DNA of 64,000 nt from Trichomonas vaginalis G3 (GCF_026262505.1 NC_067203.1:26889411-26953410), one strand, 5' to 3'. Positions 50,921 to 61,111 are shown, numbered from the stretch's first letter. Notes: generated by a model not told the origin, from the sequence alone. A program made the numbers and translations.

Positions 50921-51214
50921 CTGCTCCTAGCAGTACTGCTACTGACAGTAGCAGTACTTTTACTGACAGTAGCAGTACTTTTTCTGACAGTAGCAGTACT
51001 TTTACTGACAGTAGCAGTACTTTTTCTGACAGTAGCAGTACTTTATCGTCGAAAACCCTCTCAAATTTTCCTTTTTACTGCTCGTAGCAGTACTTTTACT
51101 GCTCCTAGCAGTACTGCTACTGACAGTAGCAGTACTTTTACTGACAGTAGCAGTACTTTTTCTGACAGTAGCAGTACTTTTACTGACAGTAGCAGTACTT
51201 TTTCTGACAGTAGC
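50921..51214. repeat. 21-bp hairpin-forming tandem array between divergent genes
   Basis: Units of CTGACAGTAGCAGTACTTTT plus A or T, in two blocks (50921-51045, 51078-51214) separated by a unique 30-bp spacer. Where two units of opposite sense meet, ACTGCTACTG is followed one base later by its reverse complement. Fills the whole gap between the Pro-rich and 121-aa genes. Confidence 0.9.
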
Positions 51215-51215
51215 A

Positions 51216-51581
51216 ATGGTCGAGGTCGAACCTACCGACGAGGCAATTTACCTAATTGAAATTAACGAGCTTGTTAAAGACTTCCTCAGGCAGAATGTAA
51301 AAGGCAAGCTTGTTAACTGTTGGATAACGGGAAGGGCTGCCTTGAATCTCGAGACTTCGACTGGAATTCCAATTCAAATACCAGACGGGACAGCCTACGA
51401 CGACATAAAGCAAGCAAAGAAAGAAGCTCTTCTCAAGTTCTTTGCCAAGCGTCCTTGGATACTACTTCCAAACAGAGAGAACCCTTTCCCAAGAATGAGC
51501 CAAATTCTCAAGGGTCTCCTTCACTTCTCGGGTCAGCCGTTCTACATAACCTGTGAAGGCGACATCCAACCAGTTCAGTAA
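51216..51581 (+). CDS. 121-aa Maverick protein
   Basis: MVEVEPTDEAIYLIEINELV, then GIPIQIPDGTAYDDIKQAKK and HFSGQPFYITCEGDIQPVQ at the end. The start lies two bases after the tandem array. Compact alpha/beta look. Function unknown. Confidence 0.65.
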   Translation: MVEVEPTDEAIYLIEINELVKDFLRQNVKGKLVNCWITGRAALNLETSTGIPIQIPDGTAYDDIKQAKKEALLKFFAKRPWILLPNRENPFPRMSQILKGLLHFSGQPFYITCEGDIQPVQ

Positions 51582-51622
51582 ACCTTAACGCTTTGAGTAA
51601 AAACATTTTTTTCATTTTTTGA

Positions 51623-52207
51623 ATGAAGCAAGTTAAATTCGTTCCACACCAATCTCAATGGACCGATGAAGAGTTTCAAGCCATGCTTGAAGACGTTGAG
51701 AACGACATAGACGGCGAACTTGAAGGAGCTCAAACCACAATTGCAACCAAAATTGCACAAGTCAAGGAACAGATAGCTCCACTTAAAGCTACCAAAGCTA
51801 CTCTTGACCTCATGGATACTTACCGTTTAGAAGTAAAGAGTGGAATAAGACAATTAAAATTAAAACTTCTAAACTACGAAGCTATACTCCAAAAGTTAGC
51901 AGAAATGAGAAGACTTTACCAGAGCTACTTACATGTAAGGGACTTACCTTCAAGCAGTCCGACCAAAGATGAATTTTCTGACATTGTCCCAATTTTGTCC
52001 GAAAGTCAGCTCAGATGTTTCGAACTGCTCCCAACATATCCGGAATATGAACGTTTGCCTGAACTCTTCCGCAATCTCAAAAAACGTTTTTTGGTTCTCA
52101 TGTTCCAAACTTTTATCGGAAGAGACAACAAACGTTCAGAAGAAGAACAAGATATTATTTTAAACTTGTTGTATGACTTAACCGTCATAACAAGCTTTTT
52201 GAAGTAA
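51623..52207 (+). CDS. 194-aa coiled-coil protein
   Basis: MKQVKFVPHQSQWTDEEFQA, then heptad-like Glu/Lys/Leu sequence over residues 20-110 (GIRQLKLKLLNYEAILQKLA) and a helical C-terminus ending TVITSFLK. Whole. Function unknown; a virion or replication scaffold is possible. Confidence 0.65.
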   Translation: MKQVKFVPHQSQWTDEEFQAMLEDVENDIDGELEGAQTTIATKIAQVKEQIAPLKATKATLDLMDTYRLEVKSGIRQLKLKLLNYEAILQKLAEMRRLYQSYLHVRDLPSSSPTKDEFSDIVPILSESQLRCFELLPTYPEYERLPELFRNLKKRFLVLMFQTFIGRDNKRSEEEQDIILNLLYDLTVITSFLK

Positions 52208-52238
52208 AACCGTCATTCTCAAACCACTTCATTTTTCG

Positions 52239-52928
52239 ATGTCCGAACAAGCACCGAAGCCGAACACAATAGCAGATGTCCTTTCATGGTTGCCAGACAA
52301 GCGCCCAGTTCAAATTCAAATTGCCCAATTGAAAGTTCATCTGACAAACACCATTAAGACTCTCCAAAGTAGTCTTATGACAGAGATGACCAATCTCAAA
52401 GCCGATGTCCTCATGAACCAAGCTTCCAATGAGAAACGCCTGAACGATTTCACGGAAACCTTGCGCATTTACGCGAGAGAGAACCGAGACCTTGCCAGAC
52501 TCATCTACCGTTTCTTCGAAGAGATAGACGCCATCTGGAAGGTACTCGGAAAGGACAGAACATGCAACACCGTACTTCGTGAACACAGAATTGCCGAAGG
52601 TATTATCAAAGAAGAGGAAGAAGAGGAAGAAGAGGAAGAAGAAGAAGTTCCTGAAGCCGCTACATGGGCAACCCTTGTTGCCGATGACACTTACGAAATT
52701 TCCCAACCCTACCCATACCAAATCCGCAACAAGGAGACCGGCAAGGTTCTTACCCCAGTCCTCAACAACTTGGGACACTTGAACCTTAACCTTCGGAATC
52801 GCGGTTCAATTTCCATGGGCAAGCTTGTCGCAATTCAATGGGTTCCAAATCCAGACAAGAAGACGAGGGTCAGACACATTGACGGTGACAAGCTCAACAA
52901 CCGTAAGGAGAACCTCGAGTGGTTCTAA
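52239..52928 (+). CDS. Coiled-coil plus HNH_3-type nuclease, 229 aa
   Basis: Residues 1-120 are coiled-coil (LKVHLTNTIKTLQSSLMTEM), followed by a Glu-run linker and a C-terminal domain with YEISQPYPYQIRNKETGKVL, KLVAIQWVPNP and RHIDGDKLNNRKENLEWF. The last pattern is the HNH_3 signature of homing-type endonucleases (HxDGxxxNNxxxNLEW). It would cut or nick DNA. The fusion to a coiled coil is unusual for a free-standing homing nuclease and points to a role in the element's own life cycle. Whole. Confidence 0.75.
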   Translation: MSEQAPKPNTIADVLSWLPDKRPVQIQIAQLKVHLTNTIKTLQSSLMTEMTNLKADVLMNQASNEKRLNDFTETLRIYARENRDLARLIYRFFEEIDAIWKVLGKDRTCNTVLREHRIAEGIIKEEEEEEEEEEEEVPEAATWATLVADDTYEISQPYPYQIRNKETGKVLTPVLNNLGHLNLNLRNRGSISMGKLVAIQWVPNPDKKTRVRHIDGDKLNNRKENLEWF

Positions 52929-52977
52929 GAGTAAAAAAATTTTATTTTAGGGGGAAACCCCAAGTAAATTTAGGTGT

Positions 52978-53253
52978 TTATTTGGATAAGTATGTTAAAT
53001 TAAGGTCAATTTGCAAAATTAGTTCCTGACCTTTGAATTGGACTCTTTCGTTATCCCAGTTGCGTAGGAGGTCGTCCCAGAGGAGTTGGTAGAATTGCCA
53101 ATCCAAGGACGATTTGTCCTCCCAGGCATTGAGGATGTACTGCTCGTAGAGTTTCATGACCTCTGCCTTGCACCAGACACCCTCTCCCTTGGAACGTAAG
53201 GCTTCTTCGAAGTGCTCGAATGCGATTGGCTGCGTGACCATCCGAAATGACAC
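52978..53253 (-). CDS. 91-aa Maverick protein
   Basis: MSFRMVTQPIAFEHFEEALR, Trp-rich helical sequence (DWQFYQLLWDDLLRNWDNER). Divergent from, and overlapping the start region of, the Pro-tail gene. Function unknown. Confidence 0.55.
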   Translation of the reverse strand: MSFRMVTQPIAFEHFEEALRSKGEGVWCKAEVMKLYEQYILNAWEDKSSLDWQFYQLLWDDLLRNWDNERVQFKGQELILQIDLNLTYLSK

Positions 53254-53518
53254 TTTTTGTCCGTTTGGTCAATGTTTCGTGTCTCGTGCCATAGTCGACG
53301 AAAATACAGACAAACAGGTTATATATGAGTTTGAGACCAAGAATGGTGTAACTCGACCTGTCCGATTCAAAGACTCCGAGGGCGACCATGAAATTAAACG
53401 GAAATTAGCTAGGAAGGAATATAAAATGGACTGGTTGCCACCACCTCCACCTCCACCACCTTTACCTGTTCCTCAAGTAAATAAGCCTTTCCCGTTCCCA
53501 AGAATTCCCACATTTTAA
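53247..53518 (+). pseudogene. Small Maverick protein with Pro-rich tail; broken
   Basis: Core DKQVIYEFETKNGVTRPVRF, a charged helix, then WLPPPPPPPPLPVPQVNKPF. Polyproline tails of this type bind SH3/WW-like or profilin-like partners, which is only a possibility here. The start is uncertain. Confidence 0.5.
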
Positions 53519-53540
53519 TTCAAATTCGAATAAAAATTTT

Positions 53541-55692
53541 TTATTTCATGCAATGTTTTATTTCTGTGCCGTCTTCAAGTATGCCCCAGTACTTACGCTT
53601 GGAGAGGACATGAACTTCGGTGAAAATTTTGTCCAATTTGAATTGACCCATCTTTTCACCGACCATCCCATTTCAATGAGTTTGTTGTACCCTTCTTCGT
53701 TCGTCATGAGTGCGTCAATGTTCTCATAGTAAACCTTCACTTTGGATTTGACTTCGGAGAAGAATTTGTTGTAGTTGTCAAGGACTGCCTTTGCGAACTG
53801 AGGGTAAGACCAATGTTCGACAATAGGTTTTAATGTGGTTACTAAGCCACTTTGACCTTGAGTGAATTCGTACTTCAAAACAAAAGGAGAAAACCTTTCA
53901 ACAAAGTTGTCGACCTTCTCATAATGTTTACTCTTCATCTCTTGAGGTTTCTTAATGGAATATCCCCATGTCGAATTCATAAGCAATTTGAGTGTCATTG
54001 CAAGTTTGGGGTTTGAAGCTTTCCTAATATCATACAGTTGTTGTATGACTTTTCCAACTGTATAGTTCCTTCCCGGAACTCACCATCTTCGTTTGGAATT
54101 CCAGTCGGAATATATTGGACAAACCTCATGTATGCAGCGTTAAGGTCGACATAGTATATTTTTTCATCTGAGTCGAACTTGTTGCAACCAATTGGTCCAG
54201 TTTGTGGAGATTCAAGTGAGTCTCTTATCTTCTGAGAAACTTCTCCTGTTATCTCATAAACATCGTCGAAGCAACCTGTTTCATATAAAACCTTCTGACC
54301 TAACTCAGATGCTCTCCAATACAATTTGACGTCAATTGGATGTCTCAATGGAAGTTTGTTTATAGCATCTTGAAGTTCTTGCAACCTCATTGGAAGTTCT
54401 TCTGGTTCAGGTTGGTATCCGAACAATCCAACTCCTTGTGGAATTGTGTACTTCTTTTGTACTAGAACTTTGTCTGGAACAACTTTTGGTCTTGCTAACA
54501 GTGAAAAGTTTGTTTCGTCTTTTGGTACAAAAGTTTCTGTCAGCTTGTCATCTGGAATTGGTTCCAACAAACCTTTCTCGAAAAGAATGTTTACAGCTCT
54601 GACAATGTTGCACTTGCCTTTTCCGAACAATGGGTTTGTAAGACTTTCGTTCAACATGAAGTGGTTGTGGACAATTGCAATCTTCAACCATGGTAAATTG
54701 AACTCAACAACATAGTCGTCATGTGAAGAACCTTTAGCTGTAGGTATGCTGACTCGGATATTGACATTTGCCAACGGTGCAATTTTTGCCAATTGACCTC
54801 TGAGAATGTACCTTGTCTTCACACATGACTCAAGATACTTCATCTTCTCATCTGTAACAAGACCAGAGTTCCTGAGACATGTAAGAATGCAAGGTTCATT
54901 GACAATTGTTTCAATTGAATTGTAAATTCCATACCTTGTCAAGTCAATGTCAGACTTATTTATGAACGGAAAGTATCCAGCATGTTGTCTGACTGCTTGA
55001 GGGTTAGGTTGGTACCATTCGAACTTGACACTTGCAATTCCTTCAATTGCATTCAAAATGTCTGAGTCGGAGTCAACCATTTGTTCTCTCTTTGTAGTCT
55101 TGAAAGCGTCAAGAAGTTTTGCAGCTGTTTGTTCATTGCCATTTGCATAGTAAATGTGACCATCCAAATCTGTTATGGTCAATCTGAGATTGTATCCTTT
55201 CTTATTTCCATCTTGTATGGCAGCAAGTACACCCATGAAGCCTTCTTTGTTCTTTCCTTCGTCAAAGTTTACTGTAAAGGTTCGACCAGATGTAATTTGA
55301 CTTCTAACTTCACGATACTTTTCATATGCATATCTTGTTCTTTCCATGGGAGCATGTGCGTCTTCACCTTTTCCTTTTTTCCTTCTCAAAGGATGCAATT
55401 GTTCGTCATGTTTCCAGTAGAATCTGGCAAAGCCGTCGTGTCCTTCAACTTGAGGTGCACTAACATCGAAAGGCATGTCCATAAGACGTTCTTCTTCTAA
55501 CCTCTCTAGTCTGTTTGGATAATTTGCACGTGCTGTTTCCAAATCCATTTCGTAGGTCAGACCAGCCAGTTTGTCATAGACTTTTATGGGTCTTCCCTTC
55601 CTATATTTAAAATTCTTCGAAACTCTCCAACCATATCTTTGCAACTCTGCTTTTATTCTAGCAGACTTTCTATCCATTCTATATGGGGGCAT
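53541..55692 (-). pseudogene. Type-B DNA polymerase, copy in B; broken
   Basis: Protein of roughly 700 residues by span. A large N-terminal region (MPPYRMDRKSARIKAELQRY onward) includes a possible exonuclease or terminal-protein-like part. The palm motifs follow: A YYVDLNAAYMRFVQYI, B LKLLMNSTWGYSIKKP and C YENIDALMT. By family it replicates the element, probably by protein priming from the terminal repeats. Preceded by the AT promoter-like block; the adjacent upstream gene is the ~190-aa protein. Confidence 0.85.
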
Positions 55693-55722
55693 TTTTATAA
55701 AAATAAAAAAATGTTTTTTTCT
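55693..55722 (-). promoter_or_regulatory. Promoter-like AT block before the polymerase gene
   Basis: Reverse-strand T-rich run ending TTTTTATAAAAATG, matching 10575-10605 and 26784-26812. Confidence 0.5.
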
Positions 55723-56303
55723 TTACTTAACATAACCGCCTGCTGCCATAAGTCTTTGACGCCAACCCATACCAGCTAATGAAGGTTGACTTGGTTTAGT
55801 TTGGAAACTAAACTTTGGTTTTGGTTTATCTTCCGTTTTTGGTTTCTCTTCTTCTATCGGTTTTTCGTCACTTTTCGGTTCCTCTGACTTTACTTCACTT
55901 GCAGGAACAGTTGTGTTGTCAACATCTTCATAAATATCATATCCATTTGTTTTTGTTTTCCTTTCAACTTTTTGTTTTGTTGTAAAGTTTAGAATATTTC
56001 GACTCTAAGTCAATGAGATGTTCTATAATGAACTGTTGTCAGTGAAGTAAACTTTTCCATCTGTTGTCTCGAAAGCTCCTTCAGACTTCAATATTTTATT
56101 TGTGAGAGTCTGTTTCTTTTTGAGATACTAGCCGTTCCATTTCTATGAAAAGTGACTTTATAGTTAGGGTTTGTATTTCCAGACCTGGCACTTTCTATTA
56201 TTGAATTTTTCTCTTCATCTGTAAGTTCTTGACAGGTTTTGACAATGGTTCTGAACTTTTTGTTTGTGGTGTCAAATCTAACCGTTTCAACTTCTTCGGT
56301 CAT
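55723..56303 (-). pseudogene. ~190-aa Maverick protein, copy in B; broken
   Basis: MTEEVETVRFDTTNKKFRTI at the start in this copy, then VTFHRNGTASIS, a Glu/Lys/Pro linker and a C-terminus matching GMGWRQRLMAAGGYVK. Function unknown; its constant place beside the polymerase suggests a replication role. Confidence 0.6.
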
Positions 56304-56309
56304 TTCATC

Positions 56310-56472
56310 TCAGTAAAAAATTTTAGTTAGTTTGTTTTCAACTGGTTGTTGTTGTTTTTTAAGTCGGTCTAAAACTTCCTGAGGTATAGGAAGAACTTGA
56401 CAAACACGTTGTTAACTGCTGAAGTCGACAAATCCATCTTGAACCCATTTGTCTCAATGCTGTATTGTTCAT
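56310..56472 (-). pseudogene. Small basic Maverick protein (~54 aa), copy in B
   Basis: MNNTALRQMGSRW start, flanked by the TACTGAGATGAAATGA spacer on both sides. Looks broken. Function unknown. Confidence 0.45.
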
Positions 56473-56478
56473 TTCATC

Positions 56479-56889
56479 TCAGTAAAAAACTTTACATTCC
56501 CACGTTTGAGGCGGTTGAGTTGGTTATTGTTTACCCATTGTTGTGCATGGTTATATCCTCTGTTAAAGAAATCTTTCACCTTGGTCCATATAGTGTCCTG
56601 CTTGGTTATAGTAGTCATTTGCTTTGTTATAATAGTTTCCTGCTTGTCTTCCTACATTGTCCATCCATCTCTTGAACTTTCCTCTGTTTCAGGATTTGGA
56701 ATAAGATTTGCTGCATCTCGTGCTACATCCCAACCTTTCTGTACAGTTTGTATAATAGGTTGTCTTTCTCTTTAAGTATACCTAATGTACTCAAAATCTT
56801 CCTTCCAACTCCAAATACACCTCTGGCTATTGTTCCACTGCGGGCAAAAATCTGGATGCAACTCCTGCTAATGCGCCAAATAAACCCAT
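56479..56889 (-). pseudogene. MGLFGALAG-type amphipathic protein, copy in B; broken
   Basis: Counterpart of 9404-9816; divergent from the integrase by 17 bases. Confidence 0.6.
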
Positions 56890-56906
56890 TTCTTATGGGT
56901 TAAAAA

Positions 56907-57867
56907 ATGACGAATCCGAACAAGGACCCCTATGTTTCTAAGGCAACAAAGAAAGCACTCATGATAAAAAATCTTTAGTTCAACACCAAATGCTTGGTTT
57001 ATGGATATCTTGGAAAACATTCCGAGGTATAGAGAAGATGGACCACCATACTGGCTAATATTTGTCGGTCAAAACACAAGATACTGTGAAGCCATACCAT
57101 TACAGTCCAAAAATATTTTAGATATCTTAGCAGCTTTGACAATATTCGTTGACAAATACCATCCAACAAAACTGACATCTGACTGTGAAAGTTCTTTCAA
57201 ATCAGATGATGTAAAAAACTATCTGCGTTCAAAAAATGTAAACCAATATTTCATTGTCGACCAAAACCATTCTGCTCTTGGTGTCATTGACGGTTGTATA
57301 AAAATGTTAAGAGACTTAAACCAACCACAAGGTGGTGAAGCAAATGAAATGTCATATGACGACAAATATAGACACTTCTCCATGGCAAAGATGAGACAAG
57401 TTTTAAATATTTACAATAGCCGTAAACAAAAAAGGTTTGGGAAACCACTCCCCCGAAGAAATGAAAAACAACCCTGACTTAGAGAAAGACTATATATTTA
57501 ATAATTTAGTCAAAAGAGACAAACAAGAAAGAATGCCGGGCTTCAAACTTCAGAAAGGTGACAAAGTAAAAATAGAAATACCTAAACGCGACCCATATGA
57601 AAATACTATTGACTATGACAACAATGGGAACTCGACAGTACTCACATTCGTGTTCGTAAAAATAGAAGAAAGTATACAAGAGAATATTATGAAGTTTTAG
57701 GCAAACATGGCAAAATGTACAGACTGCAAGCAGAAGATAAAACTACTATTGTCAGACCTCGTTTCAAACTTGTCAAAGTTCAAGGTGGTATACTTTCAAA
57801 GACAGTTCCTAACAAATATAAGACAACTCCTGACGAATATGCTAAAGAAGTTGAAAATGACGACTAA
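56907..57867 (+). pseudogene. Maverick rve integrase, copy in B; broken
   Basis: Motifs in order: MDILENIPRYREDGPPYWLI around the first catalytic Asp, VDKYHPTKLTSDCESSFKSD around the second, HSALGVIDGCIKMLRDLNQP, and a C-terminal basic barrel-like segment FKLQKGDKVKIEIPKRDP. By family this retroviral-type integrase inserts element DNA, making 6-bp duplications. Head-to-head with the amphipathic-protein gene, tail-to-tail overlap with the fibre. Confidence 0.8.
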
Positions 57868-59594
57868 GCAATTCTATACCATGCGTAAACTGTCATGTAA
57901 GGTGGCATGTAGTCTTTACTTTGTCCCGTTGTTTGCGTATATCCCGAAACGAAATGTGTATGGTTTCCATCTCCCTGAGTGTCACCCCAGAAACAATTTA
58001 TAGCAAACTGAACGTCGTCTTTAACATCATATCCTTTACCTTTTTTCATTGCTGACCAATCCCAAAATTTATGCCTATGCCAACCTGCTTGAGATGTACT
58101 TAAATCTATGTAGTGACTGTGCGCAGGTAAATTTTCACCTGAAATCGTTTTACTTCCTCCTGTTTCCTTTGAAGAGTTTGCACAATACAAAAACCTGTCA
58201 ACTATTTGTTCCCATGCACCAACACCAAACATTACTTGAGGACCTCTTGCTTCCATAGATGTATAAATAGAACCTACTGGGTTCATTAAATCAAACATAT
58301 GAGACATTATAGGATTGTCTCTTTTGAACTTAAAATATAGCGCAACTATTTCAGGTTTCTTCTGGTTTGTGTCAGAATATTTTTTATAATATAATCTTAT
58401 GTTTTCAGGGTAGGTAAAATCTTGACTATAATATTTATTTCTGTCATCTTCATAATAGTATACTATTCTCGTTTTTTCTATTGCATTATATCTTTTATAT
58501 CTATAATATTCTAAATATAATGTTTGCTTTTTTGGGTCTACATGTGCGTCAACACCATAGTCATAATAATATGGTGCTGGAGCTGGGTTAGGCAATGTCA
58601 TATCTGTCATTTCATAAACTCGGAAATATTTCTTTTGTTCGTCTCCATATAAGTTTAAGTAGCAGTTGTTGTCTAATGGAACTTTAACTTGTGTACCATT
58701 ATTCTTTATATAGCCTACATACATTTCATTGTTATTTTTCGGAATGAGTTTATACCGTATACCATTTTTTAAGGAGTGTACAAACTCCCATCTAAAATAT
58801 TTGTTTTCTTCATTGACAGAAAAGTCACCAACAATAGTTTCAATATTTTTCGTTGTTCCTATCAAACTTTGGTATATTTCATTGACATATGTTTTATCTG
58901 CTTTATTTTCAAGGCTAACGTTTAAGTCTGTTATTTCAGATATAGAATGTGTATGTCCAACGTCACTTTTCCTGTTTAAGGTTTCTTGTAAGTTTGTAAT
59001 ATTTGCAATGGTATGTGTATGTCCAACGTCACTTTTCCTGTTTAAGGTTTCTTGTAAGTTTGTAATATTTGCAATGGTATGTGTATGTCCAACGGCACTT
59101 TTATTGTTTAAGGTTTCTTGTAAGTCTGTTATTTCAGATATAGAATGTATATGAGTCTTTTTAGAATATTCGTTTTCAGCTCTTGTCACTTCACTTGACA
59201 TTTTATTGTCAACATATGTTTTGTCTGCTAGTTCAGGATGAGTATGTTCTTTTGTTGCATAAGCATTGTTAGCTCTTTCTTCTTCTTTTGCTATTGCATC
59301 GTCTACATATTCTTTGTCAGCTTTGTTGTCAACATCTGCTTTCAAAAGAAGTTCATTTATAGGTTTCTCGTTTAAAGTTCCTTTTGTTGGATTTATACAG
59401 ACAGTATGGTTCTTATTGTCTTGAAATAGAAACTCATCTGTCATTGGGTTTAATGTCAGTTTTAAGTTTCCTTCTTTCAATGACTCAGATATCTTAGAAT
59501 AGTTTGAAAAGTTTGTTGTGTTCTTATTTAGAGCTTGCATAATGAGTTGTCGGTTGTGTTGTATTTCTCTCATAGACGCTGTTTCATTTGACAT
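57864..59594 (-). CDS. Phage-like fibre protein, 576 aa
   Basis: Whole frame. The N-terminal anchor is MSNETASMREIQHNRQLIMQ (conserved in all copies). It is followed by a stalk of AD(K)TYVDNK-type and four HTHTIANITNLQETLNRKS-type repeats (about residues 95-225), then a unique middle domain with many Tyr (residues 240-425), and a tip from VGSIYTSMEARGPQV through LPAHSHYIDLSTSQAGW to DYMPPYMTVYAWYRIA. The tip matches the collar/gp10-type C-terminal domain of phage short tail fibres and baseplates, which binds receptors. Probably a trimeric spike on the virion (inference). Confidence 0.8.
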   Translation of the reverse strand: MSNETASMREIQHNRQLIMQALNKNTTNFSNYSKISESLKEGNLKLTLNPMTDEFLFQDNKNHTVCINPTKGTLNEKPINELLLKADVDNKADKEYVDDAIAKEEERANNAYATKEHTHPELADKTYVDNKMSSEVTRAENEYSKKTHIHSISEITDLQETLNNKSAVGHTHTIANITNLQETLNRKSDVGHTHTIANITNLQETLNRKSDVGHTHSISEITDLNVSLENKADKTYVNEIYQSLIGTTKNIETIVGDFSVNEENKYFRWEFVHSLKNGIRYKLIPKNNNEMYVGYIKNNGTQVKVPLDNNCYLNLYGDEQKKYFRVYEMTDMTLPNPAPAPYYYDYGVDAHVDPKKQTLYLEYYRYKRYNAIEKTRIVYYYEDDRNKYYSQDFTYPENIRLYYKKYSDTNQKKPEIVALYFKFKRDNPIMSHMFDLMNPVGSIYTSMEARGPQVMFGVGAWEQIVDRFLYCANSSKETGGSKTISGENLPAHSHYIDLSTSQAGWHRHKFWDWSAMKKGKGYDVKDDVQFAINCFWGDTQGDGNHTHFVSGYTQTTGQSKDYMPPYMTVYAWYRIA

Positions 59595-59612
59595 TTTTAT
59601 TCTAGATAAAAT

Positions 59613-60461
59613 ATGCTTCCAATAGAAAAAGAAAATTCAAGAGTTGCTACAACTAAACCATTAGATGAACTTTTTACTAATGTCGGTCAAAAGTTTGAGA
59701 CAGAGACCGTAAAGCATGAAGGCTATCGTTTTGACTACCCATTAAGATGGTTAAGAGACCCATCTGTCACAAAAGCTATTGGCTTTCGTAGAATGAAGTT
59801 TGTGTCTGTAGAAGATAAAAGTTTTCCATTTATTGTAAGGTTTCATATAGATTATATATCTGAAGGGAAACGAAAAATGTGGGAAGAAATTGAGCTAATA
59901 CAAGTTGACCTTTCATCTTCTCTACAGACTGCGTTAAAAAATATAGAAGATAAAATAAATTCATGTTATGCAAAATATGCTGATGAATATGCAAATACCG
60001 AGAGCACACTTTATGTGAGAATTGTATATGACAAACAAAATTCACAAGTGTCATTTCAAATCTACGAAAACAATCCAAATAAAGACGAACAAATATATAC
60101 AGAATTCACTGCAATGTCATGGTATTATTTGCAAAGAATGTTAAATCAGAAAGTCGAACTTCCTTTAGCAAATATTTACAGTCGATATGCAAGAGATGAA
60201 CCATATTTATTTAAAGATGTTTTCGACCCAGCTGCTATTATTGTTCATGCTTCATTTTCTGGCGCCCAAAACTCTTTCTTATGCTTGGCAAATGACTTTT
60301 ACGAAAAACCTACAAAGTTATACGAACCACCAAGTGGAAGTATTTCAGACTTTCAAGTATGGTTTACTACAGATGGAAGAAAAAGAATAATTCCATTATA
60401 CCATGCGTTTTACTTAGAACTTAGTTTCATATACAACTACTATCGAACGGTAAAAATATAA
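59613..60461 (+). CDS. 282-aa Maverick protein, copy in B
   Basis: Whole and almost identical to 30200-31048. Divergent from the fibre gene across 18 bases, and its stop is 3 bases from the end of the convergent 80-aa gene. Function unknown. Confidence 0.7.
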   Translation: MLPIEKENSRVATTKPLDELFTNVGQKFETETVKHEGYRFDYPLRWLRDPSVTKAIGFRRMKFVSVEDKSFPFIVRFHIDYISEGKRKMWEEIELIQVDLSSSLQTALKNIEDKINSCYAKYADEYANTESTLYVRIVYDKQNSQVSFQIYENNPNKDEQIYTEFTAMSWYYLQRMLNQKVELPLANIYSRYARDEPYLFKDVFDPAAIIVHASFSGAQNSFLCLANDFYEKPTKLYEPPSGSISDFQVWFTTDGRKRIIPLYHAFYLELSFIYNYYRTVKI

Positions 60462-60464
60462 TTT

Positions 60465-60707
60465 TTAATACGGTTGAGGTGTTGGATTTGGTTGCCAACT
60501 AGACTGTGGTGCAGGTTCAGGCTGTTGTATAACAGGAGCTTGTTCTTCTGGTTCAGGGTCTTTAGGTATAATACCAACAAACTGACCTACTCTTTTACCA
60601 ATATTTTTGACACCGTTCCAAATTCCTCTTCCTACGGTTTTTATTCCATTCCATATACCTCTTCCAACATTTCGAAAGAAGTTTCCTATCTTACTGAAGA
60701 AACCCAT
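60465..60707 (-). CDS. 80-aa amphipathic protein, copy in B
   Basis: MGFFSKIGNFFRNVGRGIWN, doubled GRGIWNG units and a Pro/Gln tail, as in the other copies. Whole. Confidence 0.7.
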   Translation of the reverse strand: MGFFSKIGNFFRNVGRGIWNGIKTVGRGIWNGVKNIGKRVGQFVGIIPKDPEPEEQAPVIQQPEPAPQSSWQPNPTPQPY

Positions 60708-60725
60708 TTTACTATATGTAAAAAT

Positions 60726-61088
60726 CTAATGTCCGCCTAGTCTCTTACGTTTCCTGTTGAGTTCCATAGCATTCTTTAACTGGAGCTCATACATTCTGTT
60801 TCTCCTCTGGTAGAAAACATATTCTGGGTCAACTCCTGTGTTTGCGTCATCTGCATAAAGTTGTTTATATCCCACTTCAGGGTTTGTATAAAACTCTTTC
60901 CATCTCATATTTGCATACCATGGTGGCAAACCTAACGCAGCGTCATTTGACATGGCAGTTTGCATTTGTACATCTGTTGGCACTTGACCATAGTTTGCCA
61001 TTGCAGTTTGTATTCTAACTTCATTTGGAATATTCTCTGGGTTTGGTTGTCCAGGTTGCTGTGCATTCGCTAAGTTCTGTGCGTCCAT
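60726..61088 (-). CDS. 120-aa Maverick protein, copy in B
   Basis: Identical in length and nearly in sequence to 31314-31676 and 5550-5912. Whole. Function unknown. Confidence 0.75.
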   Translation of the reverse strand: MDAQNLANAQQPGQPNPENIPNEVRIQTAMANYGQVPTDVQMQTAMSNDAALGLPPWYANMRWKEFYTNPEVGYKQLYADDANTGVDPEYVFYQRRNRMYELQLKNAMELNRKRKRLGGH

Positions 61089-61111
61089 TTAATATTAGAT
61101 AAAAATATCTC

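Noticed and set aside
50921-51214. CRISPR-like array
   Set aside because: The 21-bp units are directly adjacent with no unique spacers, and there are no cas genes. It is a simple hairpin tandem repeat in a eukaryotic element.
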